Below are positions 15,942 to 28,261 of a stretch of DNA of 64,000 nt, one piece after another. Where the stretch lies: positions 6,059,901-6,123,900 of the forward strand of contig JAJEKV010000017.1 in assembly GCA_021234155.1 (NCBI GenBank), written 5' to 3'. A model generated the notes under the pieces. It was given only the letters and a program-made list of their open reading frames with translations. It was not told the DNA's origin and made no database searches. This stretch comes from Isoetes taiwanensis (lineage: Eukaryota; Streptophyta; Lycopodiopsida; Isoetales; Isoetaceae). Each line of letters begins with the position of its first letter. Within the stretch, counting starts at the first letter, position 1. The position numbers were made by a program, and so were the translations under genes.

Positions 15942-18576
15942 ACACTATGAAACATTTTTCAAGGAGAGCCCGCTTCCCTCACAGTGTTTTTCAAGAGTCG
16001 GTGCCGCCAAGGTATCGCCAAGAATCTCACCCTTCAAAGACAGAGCTTAGAGGAGCCGCTGTTGGGAGGCGGGAGTTGGGGGATGCATGCCGCTGTTTGG
16101 CTCGAATAAGTGTCCCGGATTAGATGGAATAACAAATGGAGTTTTTTTGAAGTATTGGGAATGGGTGGGGACCCGGTGGTGCGGTGTATGTGGATCTTTT
16201 GGGGAATAACTCGATGCATCCTCTCTGAATCTGAGGTTGTATTTCACTTATACCCAAGTGTAAGCATCCTAAAACCATCAATGACTGGAGGCCTATTACT
16301 CATTTGTTGTCCGTAGTATATAAAATCATTGCTAAGGCTTTGGTGAGAGGCTTAAGCCAAGACTAGTTCACGCCATTAGTGCAGAAGCGATGCGGTTTTA
16401 TATATCAAATGAACATTCTTCATAATGTGGTGCCGCTTTTTGAGGGAGTGCATTGGGCTCGTGAGGGATGAGGCAGCCCCTTGTTTTTCTTAAAATTTGG
16501 ATTTTGCCAAGGCTTATGACAGTGTTAGAATGGGCAGTTCTTGGCGATATGATGCGTGCCTTTGCGCGGACCTAGTTTCGTGGAAACGGTTATGAAGCCG
16601 CACGCGTGTCCGCTAGGGCGGCAGCAGGGTGTCGAGGGGTGAGACCTCTTCAATCTTCTCGTGGGCGAGGCATTTAGGCGGGGGATGTCCGTTGGCCCCT
16701 TCCCTGCTCACTATAGTGGCGTAAGCTCTCTCGCAGCTTTTCAGTGGCGATTCGCGACAATGTGGTGCAAGGTCTCCGTGATGGATGATGGGTCGCAGCA
16801 GGTTTGCAATCAATTTCGCGGATGATACATTCCTCTTTCTTCATGCGAGATGAGTCCAATCTCCGAGGCGCCAAGAATATTTTTGGATGCCTTCTCTTTA
16901 GCTTCGTGGTGTTTGCTTAAGCGGTCGAAGTGCTTTCGGCCATGTGGGTGCTGGAGGAACCTCCTCCCGCGTGGTTGAGTCGGTTTCCCGGGCTCTTACA
17001 CCGCCATTACCACGTACCGCCAAACCGTTAGGGCATACCATTTGGCTTGGACATTAATGCTAGGGCAATTTGGTAGGAGACATTCTGAGAATCTTAAGCG
17101 GCATCTCGAACTGGTGGAGGGGAAGTAAACTCACTATGGCTGGTAGGATTCTCGATAGCCAAGTCGGTGCTCACGTAGCACTCATGTTTACGCAGACCTC
17201 TCGCATACTTGCGCTTTAAAGTGTGGTTAAGGAGTTGGATGACACCATTCTTAATTTTGTTTGGGGAGGAAATGAGGAGGGGGCTACGGTGAAGGTCGAT
17301 GGTGGAAGTGTGTGCGGCCCCGTAAAGGCGGGGGCTTAGGTATGCTTGATGTGTCCTTGCACACGAAGGTTCCAGTGTCGAAATTCATCCGGCGGTTGTT
17401 GCGGGGAGCAACAATCCCGTGATTGGCTCTGTTAGCGGTCCTTCACGCCACTCTATTGTGTTTAGGAAGCCGGCAATTCCATTTCGATTGCCGTGGGCTC
17501 TGTTTGAGGATTTGCGGCCATTCCCTCATGCTTCGCCTTTTCTTAAAGGTCTCCTCAAGGCCGGAAGGTGGTCAAGGTTCTCTTTTCATTGGACCCTAGC
17601 AGGTGTATGGTCGCCTCATCGCCCTTTCTTTGGGTACCCTTGGATTACGCATCTCCCTTGGCCTCTTCCCTACACCCGGTACTCGGCGCCCGATGGATTG
17701 CTGCGGGGGTAACATCCATCCGTGGCCCGGTATTGGGAGGGTCATCTGGCGCCATGGGAGTTTTAGGGGATCGATTTGGCCTTATTATTTGGGACATTCG
17801 GACTTGGGCGAGAATTGCGAATGCTATTCCATTGCGATTGTCTTTTTCAAGTCAATCGCGTTTGGAAGTCGCATAGTGGACTTGATGCATCTCGGTTTGT
17901 AGCATCGGCATATGGGCTTCTAGCGCCAGGACACATTGCCGCCTTCGGATAAGTGGTCACTTAAGCTTCCGGGGGAGTAAGTGGCCCGCCATGTGGAAGT
18001 GGGCGTGGAATACATTGCCTCCTTCTAAAATCCGTACCCTTCTATGGCAGATCTTGCAACCGTAGCCTCGGGGTGAATGTCCGAAAGTACCACGAGGTTC
18101 AAGCCTCGGTAGCGGAAACATGCCCTCTATGTGGGAGGCCGAGAGACCATTGAGCACCGCTTTGTCCTATATGCAGGTAGGGGCAGCTTGGTCTGGGTGA
18201 GAGCCCTCTTTGGGTCTTCAGCAATGCAAATCGAAGCTTCTCATGGGAGTCTTTCCTAGCGGTTGGTCAAGAGCAAGCAAGCAGAAGCGTTCCATTTATG
18301 CGAGCTTGGCTTCGTGGTTGATTTGGAAAAGACAGAGAGCCGAAGGTCTTCGAATCGCAATGCTTAGCCCTTTTCGGGTTGGTTCCGATCTTGAGGCATA
18401 AGTTGTGGCAGGCTTACCAAGTCTCAAGCTTGTCTGGCACAGTTAAGCGGGAAATTTGGTCGACATTCCTACAGATTGTGAATCATGATGGGCACTTCAT
18501 TTCTTAGCACCACACTTATCATTGTACTTGATCACATTCTAGTGGTTTAATATATTCCTATATTCTTCAAAAAAAA
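15942..18576 (+). mobile_element. 5'-truncated L1-type LINE nested in LINE B
   Basis: A 2,635-bp insert of the plant L1 type. It contains decayed RT sequence (RPI then SVVYKIIAKALVRGL near 16290-16350; a KAYDSV-like motif near 16500; a CPLAP-like motif near 16690), the post-RT segment with KGGGLGMLDVSLHTKV near 17325-17370, and a zf-RVT-like finger (WAWNTLPPSKIRTLLWQIL near 18000-18055, then Cys/His residues near 18120-18175). The body ends CCTATATTCTTC plus an A run. A perfect 13-bp duplication flanks it. The 5' part (ORF1, endonuclease, start of RT) is missing, as is usual for target-primed integration. Many frameshifts and stops show it is inactive. Confidence 0.9.
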
Positions 18577-18589
18577 AACATCTATTGAA
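18577..18589 (+). repeat. Target-site duplication, right copy (L1 insertion)
   Basis: Exact copy of 15929-15941. The ORF2 frame of LINE B resumes here: deleting 15942-18589 joins the two endonuclease halves without a frame change. Confidence 0.9.
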
Positions 18590-20865
18590 TTTGTGTAGTG
18601 CCTTGAATTTATTAATATATAATGGGATGAAGGACTATCCTGGAACAGGAAAATATACTTGCAAAGGCAAGAGTGTTGTTGATTATATGCTTGCAGGTGC
18701 ATGTTTGAAAGAGTTTGTGCACTCTTTCCAGGTAGGCGATTTCCGTAGTGAATCGGATCATGCTCCTATCTTGTTGCAAATCCTTATAAAAAAGGTAGCA
18801 TATTTACATGGGATGAAGTCATCGCAGGTGCCACGGAAGATCTATATGTCTCACCGTAAAAGTGCTATTTATCAAAGATTATGTGAGGAGAAATGTGAAC
18901 AGGTAAGCTGGCCCATAGATGTATGTGACATGAATGATATGCTGGTGAACTTTGTTTCTGATATTGTCAAAGAATGCTTTATCTCCACTAGACGGTCAAA
19001 ACATCTTCCATGCAACGGCTGGTTTGACCAGGAATGCAAGGAGAGTATGAAGCAGTATTTACATATGCATGGTCCGGAAAGGATTAAATTGATGAAAGCA
19101 TTTAAGAGTTTGGTAAAGGCCAAAAAACGTGCTTTTCTTAAGCGGAAGCAAGAGGAGTGGGTTACAGAAATGTTAAAAGAACCAAAGCGGTTCTGGCAAA
19201 AGCTCAAACATACACCTATGCATGAAACGCATCTTGATCCAGAAGTACTGCTTGTAACATTTTCTTAAACTTTACTATGTAGAAGGGGTTGAGACTGAAT
19301 TGCATTGCAGTGCAAGTAGGCTAACATTTCAAGCCGCGACATTGACATTGTGCCTTAAAAGCTAGCAAATGGCAAGGCTGTAGATCCAAATGGCATGGCA
19401 GCTGAGATGCTAAAGTGGGCTGGGCCCAAGGTGGCTGAAGTGCTGGTGAATTTATTGAATGCTGCTATTCAACAGGGCTTCCCGGCAGATTGGTATAAAA
19501 ACAGAGTGATTCCACTTCATAAGGCAGGTGATGATCGGGATCCTGGAAATTATAGAATGATAATGGTAAGCAATCTGTTTACTAAACTTTTTGCGACAAT
19601 TGTGGAATCAAAAATATCGGAATGGGCTGAAAATCATGGGGTACGTGCACAAGGGCAAGCGGGTTTTAGGCCAAAGAAAAGTACCACTGATCACTTGGTC
19701 ACATTCAGGGCTATGTTGGATTCCATAAAAGGCAAGCGTAAACCCCTTTTTGCAGCTTTTGTTGATTGCACAAAGGCATTTGATAAAGTACCAAGGGCTA
19801 GCTTATTGGGAGAGGTTGGAAAAGTTAAATATTCCTATGGAATATAGGCATGCAGTCAAGCTATTGTATGATAAAGTTATCATGCAACTTTCCTTTCCAC
19901 TGTGTGAGCAGAGTCGGGAGCATATTGAAAATAACATTGGTGTAAAGCAAGGATGTCCCCTCTCGCCTACACTATTTGGCTTGTTTATAGATGAGCTAGA
20001 AGGCTGGATCCGAGATCATGGGGGAGGAGGAACGTCTATCGCAGGTTACATCGTTTTGCTCTTATTGTATGCAGATGACATTGTGTTGCTGTCACGAACC
20101 CAAGTGGGTTTGCAGCATCATCTAGATGTGCTTGCTAAATTTTGTGATGCTAAAGGGTTGGAGGTAAATTTGAACAAGACTAAGATAGTTCTCTTTGGTA
20201 CCACGTTGGATCATTGCTACAGTTTTTCATATAAAGGGCAGCCAGTGGAGATCACTAATTCGTATAAGTACCTTGGCATTACGGTTGACAAGAATTTCAG
20301 ATGGTTGCAAACAATAGATCAGCGTGTGACAGGGGGGTTAAAAGCCTTATTTGCACTGCATAGAAAGTGTAGACAGTTGAATATTTGGAAATTCAGTCTG
20401 AAGAGAACTTTGTATGAGACTCTTGTACAAACAGTGGTGCTATATGGCAGTGAGGTTTGGGGACCAGGTCTGTCATTAGATTTATGGGATAAGTTGGAAA
20501 AGGTGCAAAAAAAGTTTTTGCACACAGAATTAGGGGTCAAGATGCAAACTCCCTATGAGATCATGCTAGCAGAGTGTGACATGATGGCCTTGGAATGTGA
20601 AGCTTTATATCACTTTTTGAATTATCTCTGCAAATTGAATACAATGGATGATAAGCTCTTCCACGTTTGGCCCAAAAAGAAACATTTGAAAAAGGATGGT
20701 ATCCTGATGGATTGGTGTGGATGCGAAAGTGGGGTTTAGATATCCTGGATTTAAATGCTAACAAGAAGCGTCTCAGAGATTGGGTGAAGGAGGGTCTAAT
20801 GGCTAAGTTTTGGACTAGGCCAGGGATAAAAGCTGAACTATACAGAAATACCTTTAATCCAAGAT

Positions 20866-21908
20866 TCTGGGAAGGGACTCGCGAGAGACACAAAACCGGC
20901 CGCCGAGGCTTATCATTCATCACAGCAGCAGTATACAATGTGTGGAAAACTAGGGAGAGAGAGAGGGGATAGCCGACCATAGGAACAATATCGGACTACC
21001 CCCTAAAAAGAAATTTGTCAAGGCAAAATAAAAGGGTAATGGCGACAACTTCTCATCGGGATAAAAAACCCCGCCCTTTCGGGTTTTCGAGGAAAACCCT
21101 AATGAGAAATGGTCGCCAACAACCTTGAATGTGTTGCCTGGAGAACGGAGAGAAACGAGTTGATGGCGAACGCAAAATAGAGCACGACCCCAGCAAACGG
21201 CGAAAGCCTCCCCCGAATGTGTCCATGGAGAACCGAAGGAGAGGGGTGATGGCGAACAGAAATAGAGCAGGACCCCAGCAGACGGCGGAAAACGGCGGAA
21301 TCCTGCAAGCAATACCAAAAAACTCCCACAAAGAACACCCGTAAATGGTCAGAGAAAACAAACAGCACAAGCTGCACCAAGAAGGTCCGAAAATGAAAAC
21401 AGAGGAAAAAAGAACATAACAGAAAAAGATAGCATCACCCATAGGGTGGAAAAAGCATCACCCAGCAGGTGGAGAACCATTATGTAAAAACATGCATCAC
21501 CCGCGAGGTGGAAATAAACAGCATAAAGTATCACCCAGCGGGTGGAGAACCACTATGTAAAAATATGCATCACCCTCGAGGTGGAAATAAATAGCATCAC
21601 CTGCAGGTGGAGAACAACACAACAAGAGGGCAATGGAACAGAAACATAAGAATAGCAAGGCGATGGAACAGAAACATAAGAATAGCAACACTCACAGGTA
21701 GAGAACAACAAAGAGGCATGAACAAAAAAAAAATACAAATGAAAAAGACTCATGCGCCACCGTCAGCAGGGCGGGAAGGGAGGGAAGCCACGAGAGGAGA
21801 AGAAGAGCTGCCGCCATGAGAAGACGCCGATAATCGAGCCAAAATGAAAATGGCCTGATAAGGCCCCTTCCTTCAGAATGACGATCCGATGGCTCGGATC
21901 GATGGGAT
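20866..21908 (+). mobile_element. Helitron2/Helentron-like unit 1 (1.04 kb, non-autonomous)
   Basis: Begins TCTGGGAAGGGACTCGCGAG and ends with the hairpin CGATCCGA-TGGC-TCGGATCG (21882-21901) followed by ATGGGAT. Just before that hairpin is an imperfect inverted copy of the 5' end (CCCCTTCCTTCAGAA). A 5' end whose inverted repeat sits inside a 3' hairpin is the asymmetric arrangement described for Helitron2/Helentron elements, which insert between T and T. The flanking host base is T on both sides. Unit 2 follows directly with the same 5' end, so the pair is head to tail. No Rep/helicase coding was seen. Contents include a hairpin array (21432-21613) and, near the left end, what looks like a LINE 3' end in reverse orientation (20950-21110). 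Confidence 0.65.
21432..21613. repeat. Array of short hairpins, GCATCACC-N-GGTGGA
   Basis: Six copies of a motif of the form GCATCACCC-(3 to 5 bases)-GGGTGGA, each a small inverted repeat, are strung through this region. They sit in a compound tandem repeat of about 70 bp (two hairpin motifs per period, separated by CATTATGTAAAAAC- and AATAAACAGC-like spacers). Two further copies occur in unit 2 near 23223-23262. Confidence 0.8.
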
Positions 21909-24900
21909 TCTGGGAAGGGACTCGCGAGAGACACAAAACCGGCCGACTACCAAAGGACTTCCTCAACTATAAGCCTAGTCGTTGCGAACCCTCCAGGTGA
22001 AGCCGATAGCAAGAAGATATTCCTGCCACCACCCCCCGAAAGCAAATGGATAGGATAAAGGACGCAGAGAGAAAGGAGCGAAAAAAGGGGGCCGAGGAGG
22101 AGCCAAGAGATGATAAGAACCTAGAGAAATTAGGCGCCAAGGATAGTGATGGGGCATGCGAATGAAAACAAGCGAGCTAAAGAAATCGTATGACCACGGG
22201 TAAATTGGTCTCGCTTTGGAGTGGCAGGAGGAGAAAGGAAACCAGGGTCCGAAAAGTCTGGAAGCTACACGTTGACAAGAACCACCGCCGAAAGCGAAAG
22301 CCGTGGGGAGAAAAACGAAGAAGGGCCGGAAGCGCCAAGCTATGGGATGAGATTACTCAATGACCTGAAAAAGGAAAGGACATTAGAGAAAAACAATGAA
22401 AAGAAAAAGCACGCCACGAGGACGGCGCCCGGCAACAAGGTGATGAAAAAACAAACCACGTTAACGCCGCATAATGCACATATGATATGAATCGCATCAT
22501 CACGGACCGCCAATATTCGGAAAAGAGGTCAAACCATAAACCGATAAAGGAAGATGAATATCAAGAGTGGTAAGGTGAACCTAAAAAGCAACGTCTCAAA
22601 GCTTACCAATTCAAGACAAACACCAACAGAATGAGCCAGCTCAGAGGAATGTCAATAAGAAAAAAAGAGGTTGACAACAAGAAGTCTAAAGCAAAGAAGT
22701 TCATAAAGAGGAGAGTGAAAATGCCAAGGTCCGGTTCAGGGTAGCATAGGAGAAATGTGTAATGAGGTCAGAAGACAAATACCATATGCAAAAAGCCATG
22801 AATAAAGGCCCCAATAGGAAAACAAACTTTGGCAAACGAGGGATGAGATCGAAGAAGAGAATGTAGACATACTAGCACCGAGCAAAAGGAAGGTCAAGAA
22901 GAAAACTAAAGGTAATTCGGAGCACAACGTAAAAGAAAAAATGAGGCGTAACTTCCTAAACTATAAGCCCAGCCACCGCGAAACCGCTAGGTGTCGAGTC
23001 AGGTGACGAAGCGCGTAGCGAGGGTGAAAGGAAGAGGAGTGCCAACGACCGTGAGCGCGAGAAGAATGGGAACACGTAGAAGGCACCCATTAACGATTAC
23101 GGAGAACAAGAATATGCATAATGGTGAAGCGGCAAACTGCAAAACTACAAGCACCCAAATTGATGTGAGCGATTAGAAATGAGAAAAAATCAACAATTCA
23201 TGAAAAAAAGAGGGGATAGCATCACCCGGGGGGTGGAGAAAAGCATCACCTAGCGGGTGGAAGAAAACACATGATAAACAGAAATTTGTGTCCAAATATA
23301 GCTAAATAGTAAATATGATGTATAAGGGTCGCACAATGCATAATGATAGCGAGCTACAAATGAAGTCCCCAAAAAGACAATAAAGTTATGTTTTAAGCCC
23401 AAGGATAAATACGAGAAAAGAGGGATGCAAGCCAATGAACAAATCAACAAGAAATGAACAAATCAACAAGAAAATAACCAGAGACAAGAGCCCAACAGCT
23501 AGAAAAAGTGTAAAACACGATCGCCTTAACAACAACATGAATGCTATAATCCCCAAAACCACATCAGATTATATAAAACGTAAAGCGGGGATCTGAAAAA
23601 TGATCGAAAGTGAGGGGGGCAAAATAATGGACGAAGCTCCCCATAACTAAAAAATCAAGGAAAGAATGTACAATATGAAAATACGACATGAAGTTGAAAC
23701 CAATGAGGTGAATAGGCTTCAAAGGATAAAGAGGGTGCAAAAGAGCTCGCAAATGCAAAAACATGACAAAGTGCAAAAAACATGGCAAAGAGAAGAATGT
23801 GAAAGGTTGAATGAGTATAAGGAAGTGCCAAACGCTAAATACGGGCGTGATCCGTAAAAAAGCTAAATAACACAAATACAAATGACGTATAATACTAAGG
23901 CCAGAAAACCGAAAACTGAAAAGAACAATTGCAAGAACACAAGGTAGGCCCTAGCAACGAGGGTCATAAGATCACTAAGGGACATCGACATTATCTCGAC
24001 ATTGTCTCTACATTGGCTCTACATTGTTACTATCAGGGACATATGAACACAATCCAAAAGAGTCGATTATTGATAAATAACCAATCCCCCTATAGAAATG
24101 GAAAATACCCACATTCATGTATCTAGATAAAATTGAGTAAGCCACCACGTGATGAAAAAGTGGCAGAGATATCGATCCACCAACCTAAAGCCCATAAAGA
24201 ACCAATAGAAGAAAAATCATCGAACACATAAAATGCATGTATCTAAGCAAAACGGAGGAGCCATAGCCCATAAAAAAATCAATAGAATAAAAATCATCTA
24301 GCACATAGAAAAAATGCATGTATCTAAGCAAAATGAAGGAACCACCATATGATACAAAAAATGTTTCCATCGATCGCATTCTAAGACAAGAAACCGTCAA
24401 AGAGTAGGTCCCATTATGTCTAACAATGTCAAATGCAACTCTAGATGCGAAAACAAGAAGAGAACCCGGTATAGTACTCATAAGAACCATCAAAAATCAA
24501 TAATCGTAAAAAAATACTACAAAGGAACTTACCATAGTAAATATGTGAACAACAAGCATCGACATGACCCTAAGCAAAAAAACCCCCAACATATGGAATA
24601 CTTGGAACACAAGCCATGTAGCAATATTGAAAATAACTAAGATGGCATACACAAGTCAGGTAACAATATTTAAACAACTGGCAACAAACATAAAAAGACA
24701 AAGTGCAACCTGGCATGGAATGCATCAATGTAAAAAAGACAAATGCAACCCGGAAGATGGTGGCCACAAATCTATAGGCAATAAAAAGATAATAAACCAA
24801 GAGACTGCAGCGTAGAATTATGAAAACAAGACAACATCCCAAGTAAACGACCACAAGACGAAAACGAAGTAAAAAGTGAGCCAGAACATAAACAAGAGAA

Positions 24901-27900
24901 AAACAGCACGAGGAGAGCATAGACCCATTTAAATAGTATGGTGCATCGAATCCACGATAAAAACACAAGTGCAAAGAAGAAAAATCCGAAAACAACCAAG
25001 AAAAAGCCTCAAATTCAAAGGATAATGTCGCATATATAAAAACTAGATGTCCATCAACTTGGAAAAGGTAACATACGAAAGAGATAACATGGGAGGGAAA
25101 AACCACCTCCTAAAACAAAAGCCCCTAGATGCCTCATATTCTAATGCAATTATGAATAAGACATGAGAAAAACATAACAATCGAAAACCCCGCATAGGAA
25201 AAAGAAAAGGGACACCCAAATGATAGAAAATATAATGTAAATGTGACTCGGAATTCCCTCCGAGGATATATGTAAAGGGGGCATAAGATAACCTATGTAA
25301 CCATTATAAAAATCAAAGGCTATGAAAAGGCCATGATAAGTAAAATAGGGAGCATAAGACAAATAGTAACCGATGGAGAAAATATGTTGAAAAGAGGAAC
25401 AAACGCCAGATAAATGAGATGATCCAATGAATATAGGCAAAATGATCATGCATATCGTAGAGTCAAAAGTCCTAGTAAACACAAATGAGAAGAAAAAGAT
25501 GCCAAACCCATAATTAAATGCAAATACCAAACCCAATCCCCATGAACAATAATTGAAAATAATTATGTAGGCAGGTAACTAAAACATAAAACGACTTGAA
25601 CAATATAAAAATTGTGAGCTAACGAAACATAAAAGGCTAAGAGACATGGACGAACCCAGAGCCACGAAACAAGTGCCACATTGGAACATACAAACGCGAA
25701 ACAAGTTAACAAAACAAATTTCAAATCTTTCTGTGGGAAATCCGGAAAAAGAGAAACATACAGGATATATACTTACAGGGTCCCAAGCTACAACACCATG
25801 CAGAATATTGCCCTTGAAAATATTCAAACAAAGCAGACATATCGAAGCAGAGTCACTGAGGATGAAGCGAATTCGATGGAACAGATTCGTTGTGAGAAGG
25901 AGCAGATTCGTCATGGGAAGGAGAAGCTCCGGAATTGGTTGCACCCGCCTCGGCAAGTTGCCCGTGTTGCTCGGATCTTCGACATGCACCACAGATAGCG
26001 CTGATACTGGAACGCAACAAGATGCTTTCCTGCAAGTCCCCTGGTCTTACCTTTTGCCTGACCGAGCCAAGCAGATCCCGCTCCGAGATCGAGCGCACAC
26101 CAGAGAGCAAAACCATGGCCTGGAATGAATGGAGATGCATGCAAAGCCCCAAACTGCAGGAACGAGAATAGTGTGCAACAAAGCAAAAGGAGCCAAACAC
26201 CTAGAACAAAACAATATCGATCATATATGAAGCTCTGACAGAGCAGGAATTTCGATGGGAGAGGATCGATGGCGTTCCTAGGGAAATTATACAAAAGCTG
26301 AGCCGCATGTTTGTTGCTGCCTATTAGCTGCCAAATCCACAGGAGAAAAAAGGTAAGAGCAAACCATATGCGTGCCATCGCCGTGCGCTACAGCCTCCGA
26401 CAAGGGAAGAGAAGCAATCAGAAAAAACGAATACAGGTTGTGCAAAAATGAAAAGAATATATCACCTTGGAACTTGGTATTATACAATGAAAAAATAAGA
26501 AACATAAGTTAGCAAGAACGGCAAACATGGCCAATTCAAAGCTAAAGCAACAAAGCATCATGACTCGACCCTGGTGTAAAGGATAATAAGGCTACGCCCG
26601 ACATCAAAGCTAAAACGACAACTGTAATGGACAACACCATGGTGGAGAAGGTAATAAGGCACTAACCCAACAGAGACACAAATACATCGACATGGGAACT
26701 TGATTTGAAATATAGAGAAAGTGCAAAAAGCCCGTGTAAGCCAGCAACATGGATAGGCGAGCTGCGAGCAGATACTTGGCATGCAAAGGCAGTAGATACC
26801 TAGTTGAGATGAGCCAGCCACGAAAGAAACAAGCGGAGCCCTCCAGTCTCTGGTCCGTCGCATGTGATCCAGGCTGGAAGTTCAACAATTCCAGGTTGCC
26901 CAACAATTCCAGGTTGCCCACTGCAAAGCAAGAATCCGATTATGTCAGGGAACTAGATGTCTGGGCAGAAAGATGTTAGATGTCTGAGCTGCTCCAACAA
27001 GTCGATGCAGTTCCATTGATCGTGAAGAGGTATGGGAGATGAAGCGGCAAGCAGCTAATGGGCTGAGGATCTTAAAGATGATCGATAGGGAAAGAGGCAA
27101 AGCGAGAAGGCTAGGCAAATAGGCAAATTGATTTATGTACTAGAACAGAGGGCAGAAGGGAGAAACGAGATGGGAAATCACGCTACCATGTAGGAACAAC
27201 AACAAGAAGAGATTGGATGCCGATCAATTGAGTTCAGTCCAGCTACCAGATCGACCCATCACGACCCCGGCAAGATTCCCGATGTGGCCAACTCCCTATG
27301 CAGTTGGACTGATTGCTAACTTGATTGGCTTGTGACTAAGTGAACCTAAAGCAGAAATCAAGCGTGTACTTTACAGGGAAAGCATGTAGTGCAACAAATG
27401 TCTTGCTGTTGGAAAGATAAAAAAGAAACGAAGCAGATACATCATACAGCTGAATCCGATCACCCTGCTTGGAAACAAATTGCGTTAGAAATCCATCTAT
27501 AAAAGCGTTGTGCATGCCTCAGAATTCAAGGAAAACCACACTCCATAAGTCATAGAACTGTTTGCATGAAGTGATAGGACTGTGGACTCTGTGCATGCAT
27601 CAGAATTTGTGGAAATGCCATACCTCTACCGGACAAACGTCCAATTGAAGAAGAAGATAGGCAAACAAAGGACGGAAAAGCTAAGAGGCAGAGGTTGCAT
27701 GCAGTTCCAACCCTGCTCCCTTCCTGTACATCAAGCAGTCTGGCCGAAATCCAACCCAACAGATGGATTGGACAAACGAATCGTCGATCCGGATCCCCAA
27801 GATGCCAAATCTGCCCTCCGCAAAAATGCCACTCTGACCACTGCAACCCAACTTGAAATCGTGACGAGGAAGTACCGATATGGCGTGAATTCTTGAATGC

Positions 27901-28149
27901 CAATCTGTAAGAAGTCCTAAAAAACAAAAACAAAAACATTAAAAAGACAAGGAAGACACAGAGTGATTTGGTAGAAATGGGCAAAGCAATCCTGTCTGGA
28001 ACAGGCCCACAAAGGGATGTACAACCAGCCGAGAAAGGATGGTGATAAAGGTGAAGATAACAGAAAAGGAAGAGGAGCAAGATGATGAAGAGAGGAAGCA
28101 ATGGACAAGGAAAGAGATGCTGCATGAAGGGAGAGAAGCCACGAGAGGA

Positions 28150-28230
28150 GAAGAAGAGCTGCTGTGAGAAGACGCCGATAACCGAGCCAAAATGAAAATG
28201 GCCTAATATAGGCGCTCGTCCCTTCCCAGA
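28150..28230 (-). promoter_or_regulatory. Possible promoter reading into unit 2
   Basis: On the minus strand, CCTATATTAGGCC supplies a TATA-like box at 28202-28210. About 30 bases downstream comes TTATCGGCGTCTTCTC and then a pyrimidine-rich leader typical of plant 5' untranslated regions. Unit 1 has the same region with a damaged box (CCTTATCAGGCC). Transcription would run leftward through the A-rich interior. This is inference from sequence form only. Confidence 0.3.
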
Positions 28231-28234
28231 ATGA

Positions 28235-28261
28235 CGATCCGATGGCTCGGATCGATGGGAT
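28235..28261 (+). other. 3' hairpin and terminus of the Helitron2-like pair
   Basis: Stem CGATCCGA / TCGGATCG with loop TGGC, followed by 7 bases (ATGGGAT) and then host sequence starting with T. The same structure ends unit 1 at 21882-21908. Confidence 0.75.

Larger units (their letters stand above)
21909..28261 (+). mobile_element. Helitron2/Helentron-like unit 2 (6.35 kb, non-autonomous)
   Basis: Starts with the same 34-40 bases as unit 1 (to about 21945). It ends with an exact inverted copy of the 5' end (GTCCCTTCCCAGA, 28218-28230), then the 8-bp hairpin at 28235-28254, then ATGGGAT at 28255-28261. The last 130 bp also match the end of unit 1; the interiors differ. The plus strand is strongly A/purine-rich over roughly 22-27 kb, and minus-strand open frames are merely T-rich translations. 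Internal repeats include a segment beginning AACTATAAGCC (near 21965 and 22960) and two GCATCACC hairpins near 23223. A possible captured coding fragment lies on the minus strand near 25860-26110 (contains LLGSVRQKVRPGDLQESILL and a short Ser-His-Asn/Asp-Glu repeat). No Rep or helicase motifs were seen, so it would need a helper element. Confidence 0.65.

Noticed and set aside
24570-25106. 178-residue hydrophobic minus-strand frame
   Set aside because: It is a translation of T-rich strand-biased sequence; the Phe/Leu/Tyr excess explains the apparent membrane protein.
20866-28261. LTR retrotransposon with 1-kb LTRs
   Set aside because: The right end of the 7.4-kb insert does not repeat unit 1 as a whole. 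Shared sequence is limited to the last 130 bp and the first 35-40 bp, and units abut directly, which does not fit LTR-interior-LTR.
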